Assembly (NCBI RefSeq): GCF_011040495.1
Contig: NZ_CP049039.1
Location: forward strand, 62,001-126,000
DNA length: 64,000 nt
Source: Pseudohalocynthiibacter aestuariivivens
Lineage (GTDB): Bacteria; Pseudomonadota; Alphaproteobacteria; Rhodobacterales; Rhodobacteraceae
Reading direction: 5' to 3'
Below are positions 9,234 to 18,089 of this stretch, piece after piece. Each line of letters opens with the position of its first letter. The stretch's first letter is position 1. Made by a program: the position numbers and the translations under genes. The notes below the pieces were generated by a model. The model was given only the letters and a program-made list of their open reading frames with translations, ran no database searches and had not been told where the DNA came from.

Positions 9234-10595
9234 TCATAGTGATCTCGGCGGCCGTGAGGGGACCTGTCCTGTCAAATCGCTGTTCTTGAGGTTGCTAAGT
9301 GCTTCCCGATCAAAATCCAGAGAAGCAGCGTGCTCGCTGGCAATGAGCACCTGTTCACTCAGCGCCTTGATGGATTCACGCGCTGAGGGTGAGAGCGAGC
9401 GGCTCAACTTGCCCATTGTGTTTACCAGACGCGTGACCACATCGGCGTCGGAAATCCCGTAGCGGGCTATCGCTGAAAAGGCTTTGCATGCCAGTTCCTC
9501 AATGAGGATGACTTCAGTCAGTATACGCAACTGTCCGGACTCGTCGTTGAGGGTCGGTGACGGGATATCCCGGCCAGACAATCGACCGAACACCTGTCCA
9601 AGGCGGTCAATGCAGTAAAGCGCGGTGGTGGGGTCGTTTATGCCAGGCGACAAGGACCGCTGGGCCAGCTCAACGATACGCCGGATCGAGAACTCGAGGT
9701 CTTGGTTGATCGTCCGATTCCGCCCGATGACGATTGCGCCACGCAGGCTGTCGGCAATTTCTTCCGACACCCGATCACGCGGATATGCAGTTATCATGCA
9801 TTCACCTGCGGTCACAAAACGACCGGGCGGGGTCTCGATCCGCAAGACAAGATCATGCTCTGCGGCAATCCGCATGAGCGCCTCCATACCGACTTTCTGC
9901 ACGTATCCGCTCACATCGGCACTGATCCGTTCGGAGCCGTCCTCGAAGTCGTCTGCGAGGCGATCCGCACCGGGCTCGTCTTCGCACTGCAAGGGGCCAT
10001 GGACGAGGCGTTCCGGAAAGAGCCTATCGACGGCGGCGCGCCCGTCGGCGGCCAGTTGCGCGAGCAGCGTTTCGATGCGGATCGACGTGGCGATATGATG
10101 GATGAAATAGATAAGAACCGCGACACCGACAGCAGCGAGACCGACCGCGAATGCAACGGTCAGGTGCGGAACGAAACTGGAGTCCCCCGGACCCCGCACT
10201 GCACGCAGAACGATTAGACAATAGAGAAATGTCGCCACAAAAGTCCCAAGCACAACCTGATTGCTGCGGTCCCGCATGAAGTTTTCCAGAACCCGCGGCC
10301 CGAATTGCGAGGAGGCGAGTTGCAGCGACAGCATGGTGATTGAGAAGATCAGGCTGGCGACAGTGATCATCGAACTCGCGATGACCGACAGGATTGCCCG
10401 GGCACCTTCCGGCCCGAAGGTATAGAGCAAGCCGAAATCGCTCACAGTGCCGACACCAAGCCGGGTATCCACCGCGATCAACAGGAACGATAGTCCGACG
10501 GCAACCACGCACATCATGGCGGGAACGAACCAGAAGCTCGAGTTCAGGCGTCCCCAGAATGCGGAGACACGTGTGATGGAAAATGACTTTGCCAA
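9234..10595 (-). CDS. DUF2254 membrane protein
   Basis: 453 residues. Four membrane segments lie in the first 190 residues (e.g. VPAMMCVVAVGLSFLLIAVD), followed by a large soluble C-terminal part. The stretch ITMLSLQLASSQFGPRVLEN is the conserved core of DUF2254, a family of unknown function often annotated as predicted membrane protein. The start is TTG at 10595, with a strong AAAAGGAG eight bases upstream that fixes this choice. It stands alone, ending 11 bases from the convergent kinase gene. Confidence 0.87.
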   Translation of the reverse strand: MAKSFSITRVSAFWGRLNSSFWFVPAMMCVVAVGLSFLLIAVDTRLGVGTVSDFGLLYTFGPEGARAILSVIASSMITVASLIFSITMLSLQLASSQFGPRVLENFMRDRSNQVVLGTFVATFLYCLIVLRAVRGPGDSSFVPHLTVAFAVGLAAVGVAVLIYFIHHIATSIRIETLLAQLAADGRAAVDRLFPERLVHGPLQCEDEPGADRLADDFEDGSERISADVSGYVQKVGMEALMRIAAEHDLVLRIETPPGRFVTAGECMITAYPRDRVSEEIADSLRGAIVIGRNRTINQDLEFSIRRIVELAQRSLSPGINDPTTALYCIDRLGQVFGRLSGRDIPSPTLNDESGQLRILTEVILIEELACKAFSAIARYGISDADVVTRLVNTMGKLSRSLSPSARESIKALSEQVLIASEHAASLDFDREALSNLKNSDLTGQVPSRPPRSL

Positions 10596-10928
10596 ATGTC
10601 GCTCCTTTTAGTCACGTGCAGTCCGGGGAAATTGTTCGCCCTGACTGCGTAGACATGCTTACTCAGCGATAAACCGGATTCGGATCAGCAAAACGCCTCT
10701 TCATTTCCCAAGATCGCGGCGACAGCCTTGCGCAGGCAATTGGCGAGACCAGCATGCCGCTGACGGGCGGTGGCATGCAGATCGATCTAAATCTAAGAAT
10801 TCCGGACGCCGCGCCGGAAGCCTCACCAGCCAACTGTTGACAACAGGACGCCGCTAAAAGTTCGCCCGCTCGTCCGCAGGGAATGATCCAGCGAGGGGCG
10901 GTGCATTGTCTCAACGTTCCCGCCCAAA
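10596..10928. other. intergenic region without a convincing gene
   Basis: About 330 bases separate two minus-strand genes. The part next to 10595 must hold the DUF2254 promoter. The rest contains only short frames with Cys/Pro-rich composition that look non-coding. No repeat or strong hairpin was recognised. Confidence 0.35.
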
Positions 10929-11873
10929 CTATGCCGCGGTTTTCGTTTTCGCCAGAGTCGCGGCACCGGACTCCGTCAAACCCCAGAAATCCGCAATGTG
11001 ACGCGTCGAAGAAATGCCGACTTCCAGCATATAATCACCTTCTTCGCCAAGACCTTCGTCTCCCCCGGCACTGATCGGCGTGCCGTGGCCCATGGCCTCG
11101 ATAATATACTCCTCGATCACCACGCGCCCGTTTGCGTCGCACCAGACTTTCCGGGGAATACTGTCGACGGTCTCCACACGCGTCGGCGGTCCTTCAACGT
11201 TGTGGATCTTCTGCCACTGTCCGACGATATCACCGGCGTTGGAACTGTCGACGGTCGTATCGCTACCGCCATGCCAGACAGAAATTGTCGGCCAGGGGCC
11301 CTTGGATTCCGAGGCTTCACGGACAGATGCATCAAGTGCGCTGGCCGATGGGCTGCCAAATCCATTCATGCGAATGATGGCTTCCATCATGTTGTTCGCG
11401 CTGCGGTATGGCAACCCTGCAATGATCGCGCCTCCCGCAAACACTTCGGGGTAGGTCGCCAGCATTACAGACGTCATGGCACCGCCAGAAGACATCCCCG
11501 TGATAAAGACGCGCGACGGGTCTATCGAGTGATCATCAACGACCTGCTTGATCATCTGACGAATAGACAGAGGCTCGCCGCCACCGCGCTCGCTGTCCCC
11601 AGTCTCAAACCAGTTGAAGCTGCCAAGGAGGTTGTTGGTCAGTCTTTGCCCCGGAAACAGGAGCGCCATCCCGCATTCGTCGGCGAGAGTAGACCACCCC
11701 GATCCGAGATTATAGCTTTCCGCCGACTGGGTGCTGCCATGGAGCACGACGACAAGCGGGCCGTTCTTCGGGAAGTTTTCCGGAATATAAATGTCCGCGC
11801 TCAGCGACCCGGGGTCGGTCCCGAAATTTTGCATGGCGGAGAGACGATCGCTGGAAATTAAAGATGTTGGCAT
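10929..11873 (-). CDS. PHB depolymerase-family esterase (second copy, divergent)
   Basis: 314 residues from the ATG at 11873, chosen over a longer in-frame start because AGGAG lies eight bases before it. Alpha/beta-hydrolase with oxyanion region VVLHGSTQSAESY, nucleophile elbow GMSSGG (Ser128), a WHGGSDTTVD acid loop and AMGHGTPIS carrying the His. It lacks the long basic N-terminal tail of the esterase at 3363-4502, and sequence identity between the two is limited to the motifs, so this is not a recent duplication. No signal peptide. Likely acts on short hydroxyalkanoate or other esters in the cytoplasm. Confidence 0.85.
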   Translation of the reverse strand: MPTSLISSDRLSAMQNFGTDPGSLSADIYIPENFPKNGPLVVVLHGSTQSAESYNLGSGWSTLADECGMALLFPGQRLTNNLLGSFNWFETGDSERGGGEPLSIRQMIKQVVDDHSIDPSRVFITGMSSGGAMTSVMLATYPEVFAGGAIIAGLPYRSANNMMEAIIRMNGFGSPSASALDASVREASESKGPWPTISVWHGGSDTTVDSSNAGDIVGQWQKIHNVEGPPTRVETVDSIPRKVWCDANGRVVIEEYIIEAMGHGTPISAGGDEGLGEEGDYMLEVGISSTRHIADFWGLTESGAATLAKTKTAA

Positions 11874-12042
11874 AAGAACTCCTGTGCATGACCGATACTG
11901 GCCACGTAAGAAAACCCCCGAGCCCAAAGTTTTTCGGGCCGGAGGCGATTTGATTGTCCACGGTTCGAGGCGGACACGAAGAAACCTTTGTCGCCCGCGT
12001 TAGGTGAATTCCATCAGAGGCATACGCCAAGTGTCCCGGTGA

Positions 12043-12402
12043 TCATGTTACACCTTGCTGGTTTACCACTCCGCATGCACTGACGTGGGTTAGTCCGCGC
12101 ACGAATAAAAAGAAGGTGTTTTGCCTGACGGCCGCGTGACGCGCCGTTCGGCCATGACAACACAGCGCCAGCCGGTCCTGTCTCGAAGATGGGTCCAGAT
12201 ATGGTCGCCCTGCAGGATGCCGAGAGGATAAGGGGAAAACCACTACGGCGTTGCTTGCTGTCGTTGCGTGCGCGCCGTCGGCGCCACTGGTCCAGAAGTG
12301 TTCCTCCATGTCCCAGAGAACGCCCTGTTCATGTGGAGAAAGCGTGCTGGATTTGTGCGCTGCATGTGCCGGTCTTCGCGCGGTCTCGCTTGAGGCGGTC
12401 AT
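12043..12402 (-). CDS. possible small ORF, translationally coupled
   Basis: 119 residues starting MTASSETARRPAHAAHKSST. The ATG overlaps the stop of the upstream gene in an ATGA, the usual mark of translational coupling. The segment LSPHEQGVLWDMEEHFW looks like genuine protein and faintly recalls the LSxHEQ...LxxxE start of DUF3040 proteins. The second half (from about residue 75) is Cys/His/Arg-rich and looks out of frame, so the gene may be frameshifted. Low certainty. Confidence 0.35.
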   Translation of the reverse strand: MTASSETARRPAHAAHKSSTLSPHEQGVLWDMEEHFWTSGADGAHATTASNAVVVFPLSSRHPAGRPYLDPSSRQDRLALCCHGRTARHAAVRQNTFFLFVRGLTHVSACGVVNQQGVT

Positions 12403-12824
12403 TCGCCTGACCCCGACCCGACAACCATGACCATCTGAAACAGGATGAAGAAAATCGCAAGCACTGTCCAGATCGCGCCGCTTGTTCCCGGCCTACCGTC
12501 GGCCACCGTCGAGGCAGCGCTCTGCAAGACACCTGACGTCTGGGCTTCGGGAAGCAGCTGGCTCAGGTCTCGTGCGACTCTGCCGTGGTCGCTGGCGAGC
12601 GCAGGAACGTCCCGAAATCGGGCAAGCAGTACCCCCAATCGCGCTCGCGCGGCTTCGCGTCCCAGCCCGACCAGTCCAGCAGTTTCTTTCCATGGATCGA
12701 GGCCGAGCCGCGCCAGTGTGGAAAGGACAGTCACGGCATAGCCGTTTCGATCCTCGCCGACGGACGCGTAGAGGAACCGGGCAAACTCCGGCGGGTGCGG
12801 GTCGAGAACATTGCGATCAGCCAT
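12399..12824 (-). CDS. tail-anchored hypothetical membrane protein
   Basis: 141 residues from the ATG at 12824 (MADRNVLDPHPPEFARFLY), with GGA seven bases upstream; a start five codons earlier is possible. The soluble part has regular helices (GREAARARLGVLLARFRDV), and one C-terminal membrane segment (IWTVLAIFFILFQMVMVVG) is followed by only a few residues. This arrangement suggests a tail anchor with the bulk in the cytoplasm. No family recognised. Confidence 0.6.
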   Translation of the reverse strand: MADRNVLDPHPPEFARFLYASVGEDRNGYAVTVLSTLARLGLDPWKETAGLVGLGREAARARLGVLLARFRDVPALASDHGRVARDLSQLLPEAQTSGVLQSAASTVADGRPGTSGAIWTVLAIFFILFQMVMVVGSGSGE

Positions 12825-12839
12825 TGTCATTCCATTCAT

Positions 12840-13406
12840 TGGTTGCAGGAACGCAGATCGCCCCTGTTTCCCAAAGGATACGCGCAGGTCGGTCTCGTCG
12901 CGCTTACACAGGTCAGTGCGGGCGACTGCCCCAGGGAGGCCGCACTTGGTTCGGTGCTCGGGACTAACTTGTGTCAGTGCCAGTCGGATGCTCCTGAATT
13001 ACAACAGAAGAAGTCGTTCGACTGGGAAAGCTCGGAATCCAATAGGGCATGAACCGTGGCGAACGAAGATCTGCCAAGATCGTGTAGGCTTGAGGGTGAC
13101 TTTCCTGCACCTTTTCTGCCTGGCCAATTTTCCGGACGAACCTCCGGCTAGGGACTACGAAGTCCTGATTCAGGAGGAACTTCTCCGCGGGCAAGGTTTC
13201 GAAAACGGTGCCTGCTGGCCCTGATCGCCGACATGGCTTGTACCGGGCCGTGGTTCGTCGACCACCTGCGAGAACGGTTCGTTGAGCCGATGAGATTGAC
13301 CCAGCGCTAACACGGCCACCGCGAAACCAATGATTATGCGGCAGAATTCACTCGCGCTGTGATGCTTCTCGGAGATGCGCGCGCGCCCCACGCGAAGGAG
13401 CCAGAA
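12840..13406. other. region with no secure gene
   Basis: About 570 bases. The plus-strand frame ending at 13224 finishes in FPDEPPARDYEVLIQEELLR and GACWP, which looks protein-like but has no good start and no family I know. It may be the end of a decayed gene. The remainder, including minus-strand frames up to 13721, looks like out-of-frame composition. Confidence 0.3.
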
Positions 13407-13610
13407 ATGACCGTCAAGCAACCCGTGTCGCTGAAAAGTAGAGGAGCAAAGGATTCTTCCATGAACCGACCAGCGCGGCGCGGTGGGGTCCAGGTGCGCA
13501 AAAGAAGCGGCATCTGGGAAGTGCAGGTCAATGGCAAGCTCCGCTGCGACTACCACCAGAAGGAACATGCTCTTGCCGCTGCGGCCCTGCACAGGCTGTC
13601 GCCCCGATGA
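13407..13610 (+). CDS. small basic protein with W/H motif
   Basis: 67 residues from the ATG at 13407 (MTVKQPVSLKSRGAKDSS), preceded by AAGGAG at an ideal distance. The core GIWEVQVNGKLRCDYHQKEH followed by ALAAAAL resembles compact beta-beta-alpha proteins of the DUF2188 type, in which a Trp-containing strand pair is followed by a helix; this is a structural impression, not a match. The stop overlaps the next start in an ATGA. Confidence 0.5.
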   Translation: MTVKQPVSLKSRGAKDSSMNRPARRGGVQVRKRSGIWEVQVNGKLRCDYHQKEHALAAAALHRLSPR

Positions 13611-13942
13611 CCGGTAGCTCTCAACTGACAGTCCCGCAGGACTTCGCGATCCAGGTGGCCGAGAACGAAGGCATGCCGACGAGACCGAATTCCAAGGGAT
13701 CCCCGCCACCGCCCGCGCCAACTCGACGGCTGACCGGAACGCTCACGCTTGGGCCATCGAACACGCGTGGGGCAACCGGCGGACTCTGGTCCGTCAAGGA
13801 GAAAGCGGCGATGAGACATCCGCTGGCGAGGCTGATCGCGAGGACGGCAGTTATAGCGGGTCTGATCGCGTCCTTCGCCTTCCCCGTCCGTGCGGAGGAT
13901 GGCACTGACCCGATGCCTAGGACGCTCATCCTTGCAAGATGA
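13607..13942 (+). CDS. hypothetical ORF containing an internal signal-peptide start
   Basis: The frame from 13607 is coupled to the previous gene by an ATGA overlap and encodes an AENEGMPTRP motif that recurs in the gene at 15130. At 13811 an in-frame ATG with its own AAGGAG begins a signal peptide: MRHPLARLIARTAVIAGLIA, ending ASFAFPVRAED. The product then stops after 12 more residues. Either a 111-residue protein is made, or a short coupled peptide plus the 5' stub of a truncated secreted protein. I favour the second reading because a mid-protein Sec signal would be odd. Confidence 0.4.
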   Translation: MTGSSQLTVPQDFAIQVAENEGMPTRPNSKGSPPPPAPTRRLTGTLTLGPSNTRGATGGLWSVKEKAAMRHPLARLIARTAVIAGLIASFAFPVRAEDGTDPMPRTLILAR

Positions 13943-13976
13943 TCATGACATGACCAGGCGCGGCCGTGTGTCCGGC

Positions 13977-14783
13977 ATGCGGGTCAGCATCGGGTGCCGT
14001 CTGCGATACGGCTTCCCGCAACCGACGCCGCTGATCGCGCTGCTGAACGTGCACTACTCGCGCTTCGACGATCTGGAGCGTGCCGACTATCTCGTGACGT
14101 CGCCGAGAGTGCCTATTGAAAGCTACCGGGATGGCTTCGGCAACTGGTGTACGCGTCTCGTGGCTCCGGCGGGCGACTTCTGCCTGTCGACGGATGGCAT
14201 CTTCCGCGACACGGGCCAGCCCGATCTCTCCATTCCCGACGCGCGGCAGCACGCGGTTCAGGATCTGCCGTTCGAGACCCTCGTGTTTCTGCAGGGAAGC
14301 CGGTATTGCGATACCGACCTTCTGTCGGAGGAGGCGTGGCGCCTGTTCGAGATCACGGACCCCGGATGGTCACGCGTGCAGGCGATCTGCGAATTCGTGC
14401 ACGGACATGTCCGCTTCGACTACATGCAGGCGAAGGCGACGCGCACCGCATCGCAGACCATGGCCGAGCGACAGGGTGTCTGCCGCGACTTCGCCCATCT
14501 CGCCATCGCCCTGTGTCGTTGCATGAACATTCCGGCCCGCTACTGCACCGGATATCTGAGCGATATCGGTGAGCCTTTGCCTCATCCGCCTGGAGACTTC
14601 GCCGCGTGGATGGAGGTGTTCCTTGCCGGAGAATGGCACATGGTCGATCCACGAAACAACAAGCCGCGGTTTGCGAGAATACTGATCGCGCGGGGCCGCG
14701 ATGCCGCTGATGTCCCTCTGACCCAGACATTTGGTCAGAACACTTTGACGGAATTCAAGGTCTGGACGGATGAATTGGCCTGA
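13977..14783 (+). CDS. transglutaminase-like protein
   Basis: 268 residues from the ATG at 13977 (MRVSIGCRLRYGFPQPTPLI), which is where this family begins; an in-frame ATG at 13950 is possible. The N-terminal beta domain is followed by the transglutaminase core: QGVCRDFAHLAIALCRCMN gives the candidate nucleophile Cys169, and MVDPRNNKPR gives the acid Asp224. In place of the usual HAW the sequence reads DFAAWMEVFL, so the catalytic His is not at its normal place; this appears common in the subfamily. The role is probably peptide cleavage or binding rather than crosslinking. Neighbouring small genes form a cassette with the second transglutaminase at 15925. Confidence 0.85.
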   Translation: MRVSIGCRLRYGFPQPTPLIALLNVHYSRFDDLERADYLVTSPRVPIESYRDGFGNWCTRLVAPAGDFCLSTDGIFRDTGQPDLSIPDARQHAVQDLPFETLVFLQGSRYCDTDLLSEEAWRLFEITDPGWSRVQAICEFVHGHVRFDYMQAKATRTASQTMAERQGVCRDFAHLAIALCRCMNIPARYCTGYLSDIGEPLPHPPGDFAAWMEVFLAGEWHMVDPRNNKPRFARILIARGRDAADVPLTQTFGQNTLTEFKVWTDELA

Positions 14784-14915
14784 CTCACCTTGGCTTCCTC
14801 TTCGATGCGCCATCGTAAACGGGGTCGCCAATCCCCACATAGTTAGTACTGGCGCCAAGCATCCCAGTCCGACACGGACGAGGAGCTGGCGTCGGCCAAT
14901 CAAAGGATCGACGAT

Positions 14916-15053
14916 ATGTCCTTCAAGGACCTCACAGCCAGGGCTGCGGCCGCGATGAAGCCAAAGCCTGCGGAGACCGCGAAGGCCCCTGCCAAGGAGA
15001 CCGAGGCCAAGGCAACTGGCAAGGAAGCCCCCGCGAAGTCCAAGGCATCTTGA
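14916..15053 (+). CDS. 45-residue Ala/Lys-rich protein
   Basis: Short ORF of 45 codons starting MSFKDLTARAAAAMKPKPAE and continuing in Ala/Lys/Glu repeats to KSKAS. AAAGGA lies nine bases before the ATG. The composition (about one third Ala, one quarter Lys) is like histone-tail or intrinsically disordered nucleic-acid-binding peptides. It lies between the first transglutaminase and the gene at 15130, all on the plus strand. Confidence 0.5.
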   Translation: MSFKDLTARAAAAMKPKPAETAKAPAKETEAKATGKEAPAKSKAS

Positions 15054-15129
15054 GACGGACGCAGGTTACGCGCCTCATTCCTGCGAGGGTCGCGGACCAT
15101 TCACAGCAACAAGGGAAAGAAACGCGCGA

Positions 15130-15663
15130 ATGGAAGATCTGACGAGCAAGACCGTGGCGGTTTTTTCCCGCCCCTTCAGCGTGCCAGGCTTTGACGAGAC
15201 GCTCCCGGCGGGTGAGTACGATATCGAAACGGAGATCTCTTCCCCCCCTGATCAACGGAATCCCGCAGCCTGGAAAGCCTCCGTCCTGGTGAAACTTCAT
15301 TCCCAGGCATCGCATCCGGGGCTTGCGAGGACGCTTACCGTTTCCCTTGCCGATCTGGACCAAGCACGCGCCAGGGACAAGCTGACGGGCAGGGAGTTGG
15401 CCGACGTGTTCCTAGAAGAAATGCTGGCTGATCCGATGGTACGCCTCGTGATGGAGGCCGACGGGGTCTCTGCAGCACATCTGCGGCATCTCTACTCGGG
15501 GCACGGGATGCCCGATCCCATTCTGAATGTGCCGGCGTCGAAGACGACCACCCAAAAGACGCGGGATGATGCGTCGATCCGGGCCGCCGAAAACGAAGGC
15601 ATGCCTTCAAGACCGGAATTACCGTCGCCCTCGCGCACCCGCCACTTAGCGGGACAGACTTGA
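15130..15663 (+). CDS. conserved hypothetical protein
   Basis: 177 residues. The first 60 look like a beta-rich domain with a repeated FxxPGFDETLPAGEYDIETE pattern; a helical part follows (LTGRELADVFLEEMLADPMV). The C-terminal tail carries SIRAAENEGMPSRPE, a motif also found in the frame at 13607. No signal peptide or membrane segment. The following gene starts within its stop codon (TGATG), so the two are probably translated together. I recognise similar unnamed proteins in Rhodobacteraceae but know no function. Confidence 0.6.
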   Translation: MEDLTSKTVAVFSRPFSVPGFDETLPAGEYDIETEISSPPDQRNPAAWKASVLVKLHSQASHPGLARTLTVSLADLDQARARDKLTGRELADVFLEEMLADPMVRLVMEADGVSAAHLRHLYSGHGMPDPILNVPASKTTTQKTRDDASIRAAENEGMPSRPELPSPSRTRHLAGQT

Positions 15664-15872
15664 TGGCGAACAAGACCATGGCCGAAGGTGCCACGCCAGA
15701 CATCTTGATCGCAAGGGTCTCGGGCGACGTTCCGCAGGAACGCCAATGCCTGAGCTGCGAAACTGGGTTCTGGAGCAAAGGTTTCGGAGAGCGGATTTGT
15801 AGACGCTGCAAGGGGTTGAACGCCTGGCGAAACGCCTTGCCTGTCAGCCCCGGCGCATCACGCCGTCGCTGA
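15663..15872 (+). CDS. small zinc-ribbon-like protein
   Basis: 69 residues from the ATG at 15663, which overlaps the preceding stop. The core RQCLSCETGFWSKGFGERIC followed by RRCKG has a CxxC...CxxC arrangement with a 14-16 residue loop, a typical treble-clef or zinc-ribbon spacing. The flanks are short and basic. Likely binds zinc and perhaps nucleic acid or a partner protein; the partner is unknown. Confidence 0.6.
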   Translation: MANKTMAEGATPDILIARVSGDVPQERQCLSCETGFWSKGFGERICRRCKGLNAWRNALPVSPGASRRR

Positions 15873-15924
15873 TCCACATCGACGTGCGTGCAGTCTTCCT
15901 CGAACCACACTGGACCCCCAAATT

Positions 15925-16851
15925 TTGGCCTGCCTCGACATCCTTCACACCACAACCTACCGATACCGTCATGCGGTCTCTCTAGGACCGCACAGATTGA
16001 TGCTGCGTCCCCGCGAAACGCGGGAATTGCGTCTTTTCTCCCACGAGATCTCCATAACCCCGACGGCCACCGTATCCTGGGCGCATGATGTGGCCGGCAA
16101 CGCGATCGCCACCGCAATCTTTGACGGTCCGACAGACCATCTGGTGATCGAAAGTCGCGCCACCGTGGAACTGACCGCGCTAGCTTGGCCGGTCTTTGCC
16201 ATCTCCGCTTCTGCCATCGAGTACCCGTTCCTCTATTCAGCCGACGAATGGACGGATCTGGGCGCGCTGACGGCTCCGCAATACGCCGACCCCGACGGCC
16301 GATTTGCCCGATGGGTCGAGGGCTTCGTCATGGGGCACCGAACAGACACGCTGTCTCTGCTGAAGGACATCAGCAACGGTGTGGTTTCGCAGATTTCTTA
16401 TCAGGTACGTGAGACGGAAGGCACCCAGACGCCGATCGAGACGCTCGAACGGAAATGGGGCTCGTGCCGCGATTTCGCGGTCCTGCTCACAGAGGCAGCT
16501 CGCTGTCTTGGCCTGGGAGCCCGTATCGTTTCGGGCTATCTGTCCGATCCAGAAGACAGCCTTATCGGCTCCGCAGGTACCGGGTCCACCCATGCCTGGG
16601 TCGAAATATACCTGCCCGGCGCAGGGTGGATCGCCTTCGACCCCACCAACCGGAGCGTCGGGTCGCAGAACTTGATACCGGTCGCAGTCGGTCGCGGCAT
16701 CCACCAGGTCGTACCTGCCTCGGGGAGTTTTTCGGGAGGTTCCAACGCCCTTTTTGACTTTTCAGTTCAGGTCTCCGTTCGCAGCAGAACAAGGCAAAAC
16801 ACTTTGCCGATGGAGGAGTGGACAAACATTCTTACGAAATCCGAGCTGTAA
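15925..16851 (+). CDS. transglutaminase-like protein with intact triad
   Basis: 308 residues if the TTG at 15925 is used (LDILHTTTYRYRHAVSLGPH). No upstream ATG gives a better fit and no strong ribosome site is visible, so the exact start is uncertain. The fold begins with the bacterial transglutaminase N-terminal domain (HRLMLRPRETRELR), followed by the core with Cys181 (WGSCRDFAVLL), His223 (STHAWVEIYL) and Asp239 (AFDPTN): a complete papain-like triad, unlike the neighbour at 13977. Likely a cytoplasmic peptidase or amidase. Confidence 0.87.
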   Translation: MACLDILHTTTYRYRHAVSLGPHRLMLRPRETRELRLFSHEISITPTATVSWAHDVAGNAIATAIFDGPTDHLVIESRATVELTALAWPVFAISASAIEYPFLYSADEWTDLGALTAPQYADPDGRFARWVEGFVMGHRTDTLSLLKDISNGVVSQISYQVRETEGTQTPIETLERKWGSCRDFAVLLTEAARCLGLGARIVSGYLSDPEDSLIGSAGTGSTHAWVEIYLPGAGWIAFDPTNRSVGSQNLIPVAVGRGIHQVVPASGSFSGGSNALFDFSVQVSVRSRTRQNTLPMEEWTNILTKSEL

Positions 16852-17000
16852 CAATTGAGGATGTGCAAATCGTGTGCAGTTCCAACTGAAGGATCGCAAA
16901 GCGAAATGAACCAGACCTTGGCGTAAGAGCAGCGAAATGGTTGGCTTGGTGAGCTGGACCGCAGCGCCGCCTAGCGTCGATGATTGACTGGTCAGGCCCG

Positions 17001-18077
17001 TCACCGTCGCCCAAGCCGTCCCAGTCTCGCCAGCTGCGCTAGCATCTTTGACCCCGAGTCTGCGGACTCTGTGCCGCCTGCGGAACCCGTCTGCCCCATG
17101 CCTTGTCTCACGGGCATCTGCTGGACGCCAAAGAACTGGCGCGCTCGGAGGGCCGCGTATTCTGCGCCGCTTGCGCCTCCTATTAGGTAGCGGTTGTAGG
17201 CCTGCTGGCTGCCCATGGCGGCGCGGGCGAAACTGTATCCGCCACCGAGGCCGCCGGAGAGGGCAGGCATCATGATGTTTCCCGAGATCGTACGGACGAT
17301 GAAGGGCGTGGCGATGATAAAGCCCTTGGCCATGAGCACCATCATGAAGAAGGGGATGAGTGCGCCGATGTTTGAGGCCCCTTCGGGATCGCCTAGTTCA
17401 CCAATAAGCGCGGAGGAAACGCCTGTGATCGTTGCGAACACGCCTGCGACGACGATGGGGTAAAGCGCAAAGGAAATCAGCGCGGATAACCAGCGCGCGA
17501 AATAATCCTTGGTGACCTCGAAGAGGGTCAGGAAAATCATCACCGGGGCGATCCCGATCAGGAGCGCGATCATCAGCCGAGAGGCCACCAAGATGAAGGC
17601 GGCAAGCCCGCCGAGGATTGAGAGCAGAAGCACACCGACGATGTCGAGCATGGCGCCAGCCATCCAGTTCAGCTCGGACCCGGCAGCGTTCAGATAGTCG
17701 CCCAGCTCCGCGATCAGCCGGTCGAATTCTTCGGCGAAAGTTCCAGAAGGCCCCGGACTGCCGCCGCCGACGGAGGCTACCAGCGCACCCGCGATACTGT
17801 CGATCCCATAGAGAATGGCTGACGAGAACGCGTTGAACTGCATCCAATTGGTCGCGAATATCCCGATGAGCCCGATCTTGACCGCGAGCCAGAAGGCTGT
17901 GTGCCCATCCATGGCCCGATATTGATAGATCATGTTGATGCCGACGAGGATCACCACCAGCGTTGTCCCCAAAACCAAGAGCGTGCCGACCGTTGCCGCA
18001 ACCGCACCAAACTGGGTCTCAGCGGCGGTGTCGAGATAGGCTTGGGAGGTTTCAACGAAGTAGGTGACGACACTCAT
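17001..18077 (-). CDS. virB6: VirB6-family inner-membrane channel protein
   Basis: 358 residues with at least six membrane segments (e.g. VAATVGTLLVLGTTLVVILV and LLLSILGGLAAFILVASRLM) and the conserved VirB6/TrbL core, including a Trp-containing FARWLSALISFALYP loop. The C-terminal 60 residues are Gly/Arg-rich and cytoplasmic. VirB6 forms part of the inner-membrane translocation pore. It is the last gene of the virB operon here, downstream of virB11 and two small genes, rather than between virB5 and virB8 as in Agrobacterium. Confidence 0.9.
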   Translation of the reverse strand: MSVVTYFVETSQAYLDTAAETQFGAVAATVGTLLVLGTTLVVILVGINMIYQYRAMDGHTAFWLAVKIGLIGIFATNWMQFNAFSSAILYGIDSIAGALVASVGGGSPGPSGTFAEEFDRLIAELGDYLNAAGSELNWMAGAMLDIVGVLLLSILGGLAAFILVASRLMIALLIGIAPVMIFLTLFEVTKDYFARWLSALISFALYPIVVAGVFATITGVSSALIGELGDPEGASNIGALIPFFMMVLMAKGFIIATPFIVRTISGNIMMPALSGGLGGGYSFARAAMGSQQAYNRYLIGGASGAEYAALRARQFFGVQQMPVRQGMGQTGSAGGTESADSGSKMLAQLARLGRLGRR

Positions 18078-18089
18078 CGCGGCGCTGCC

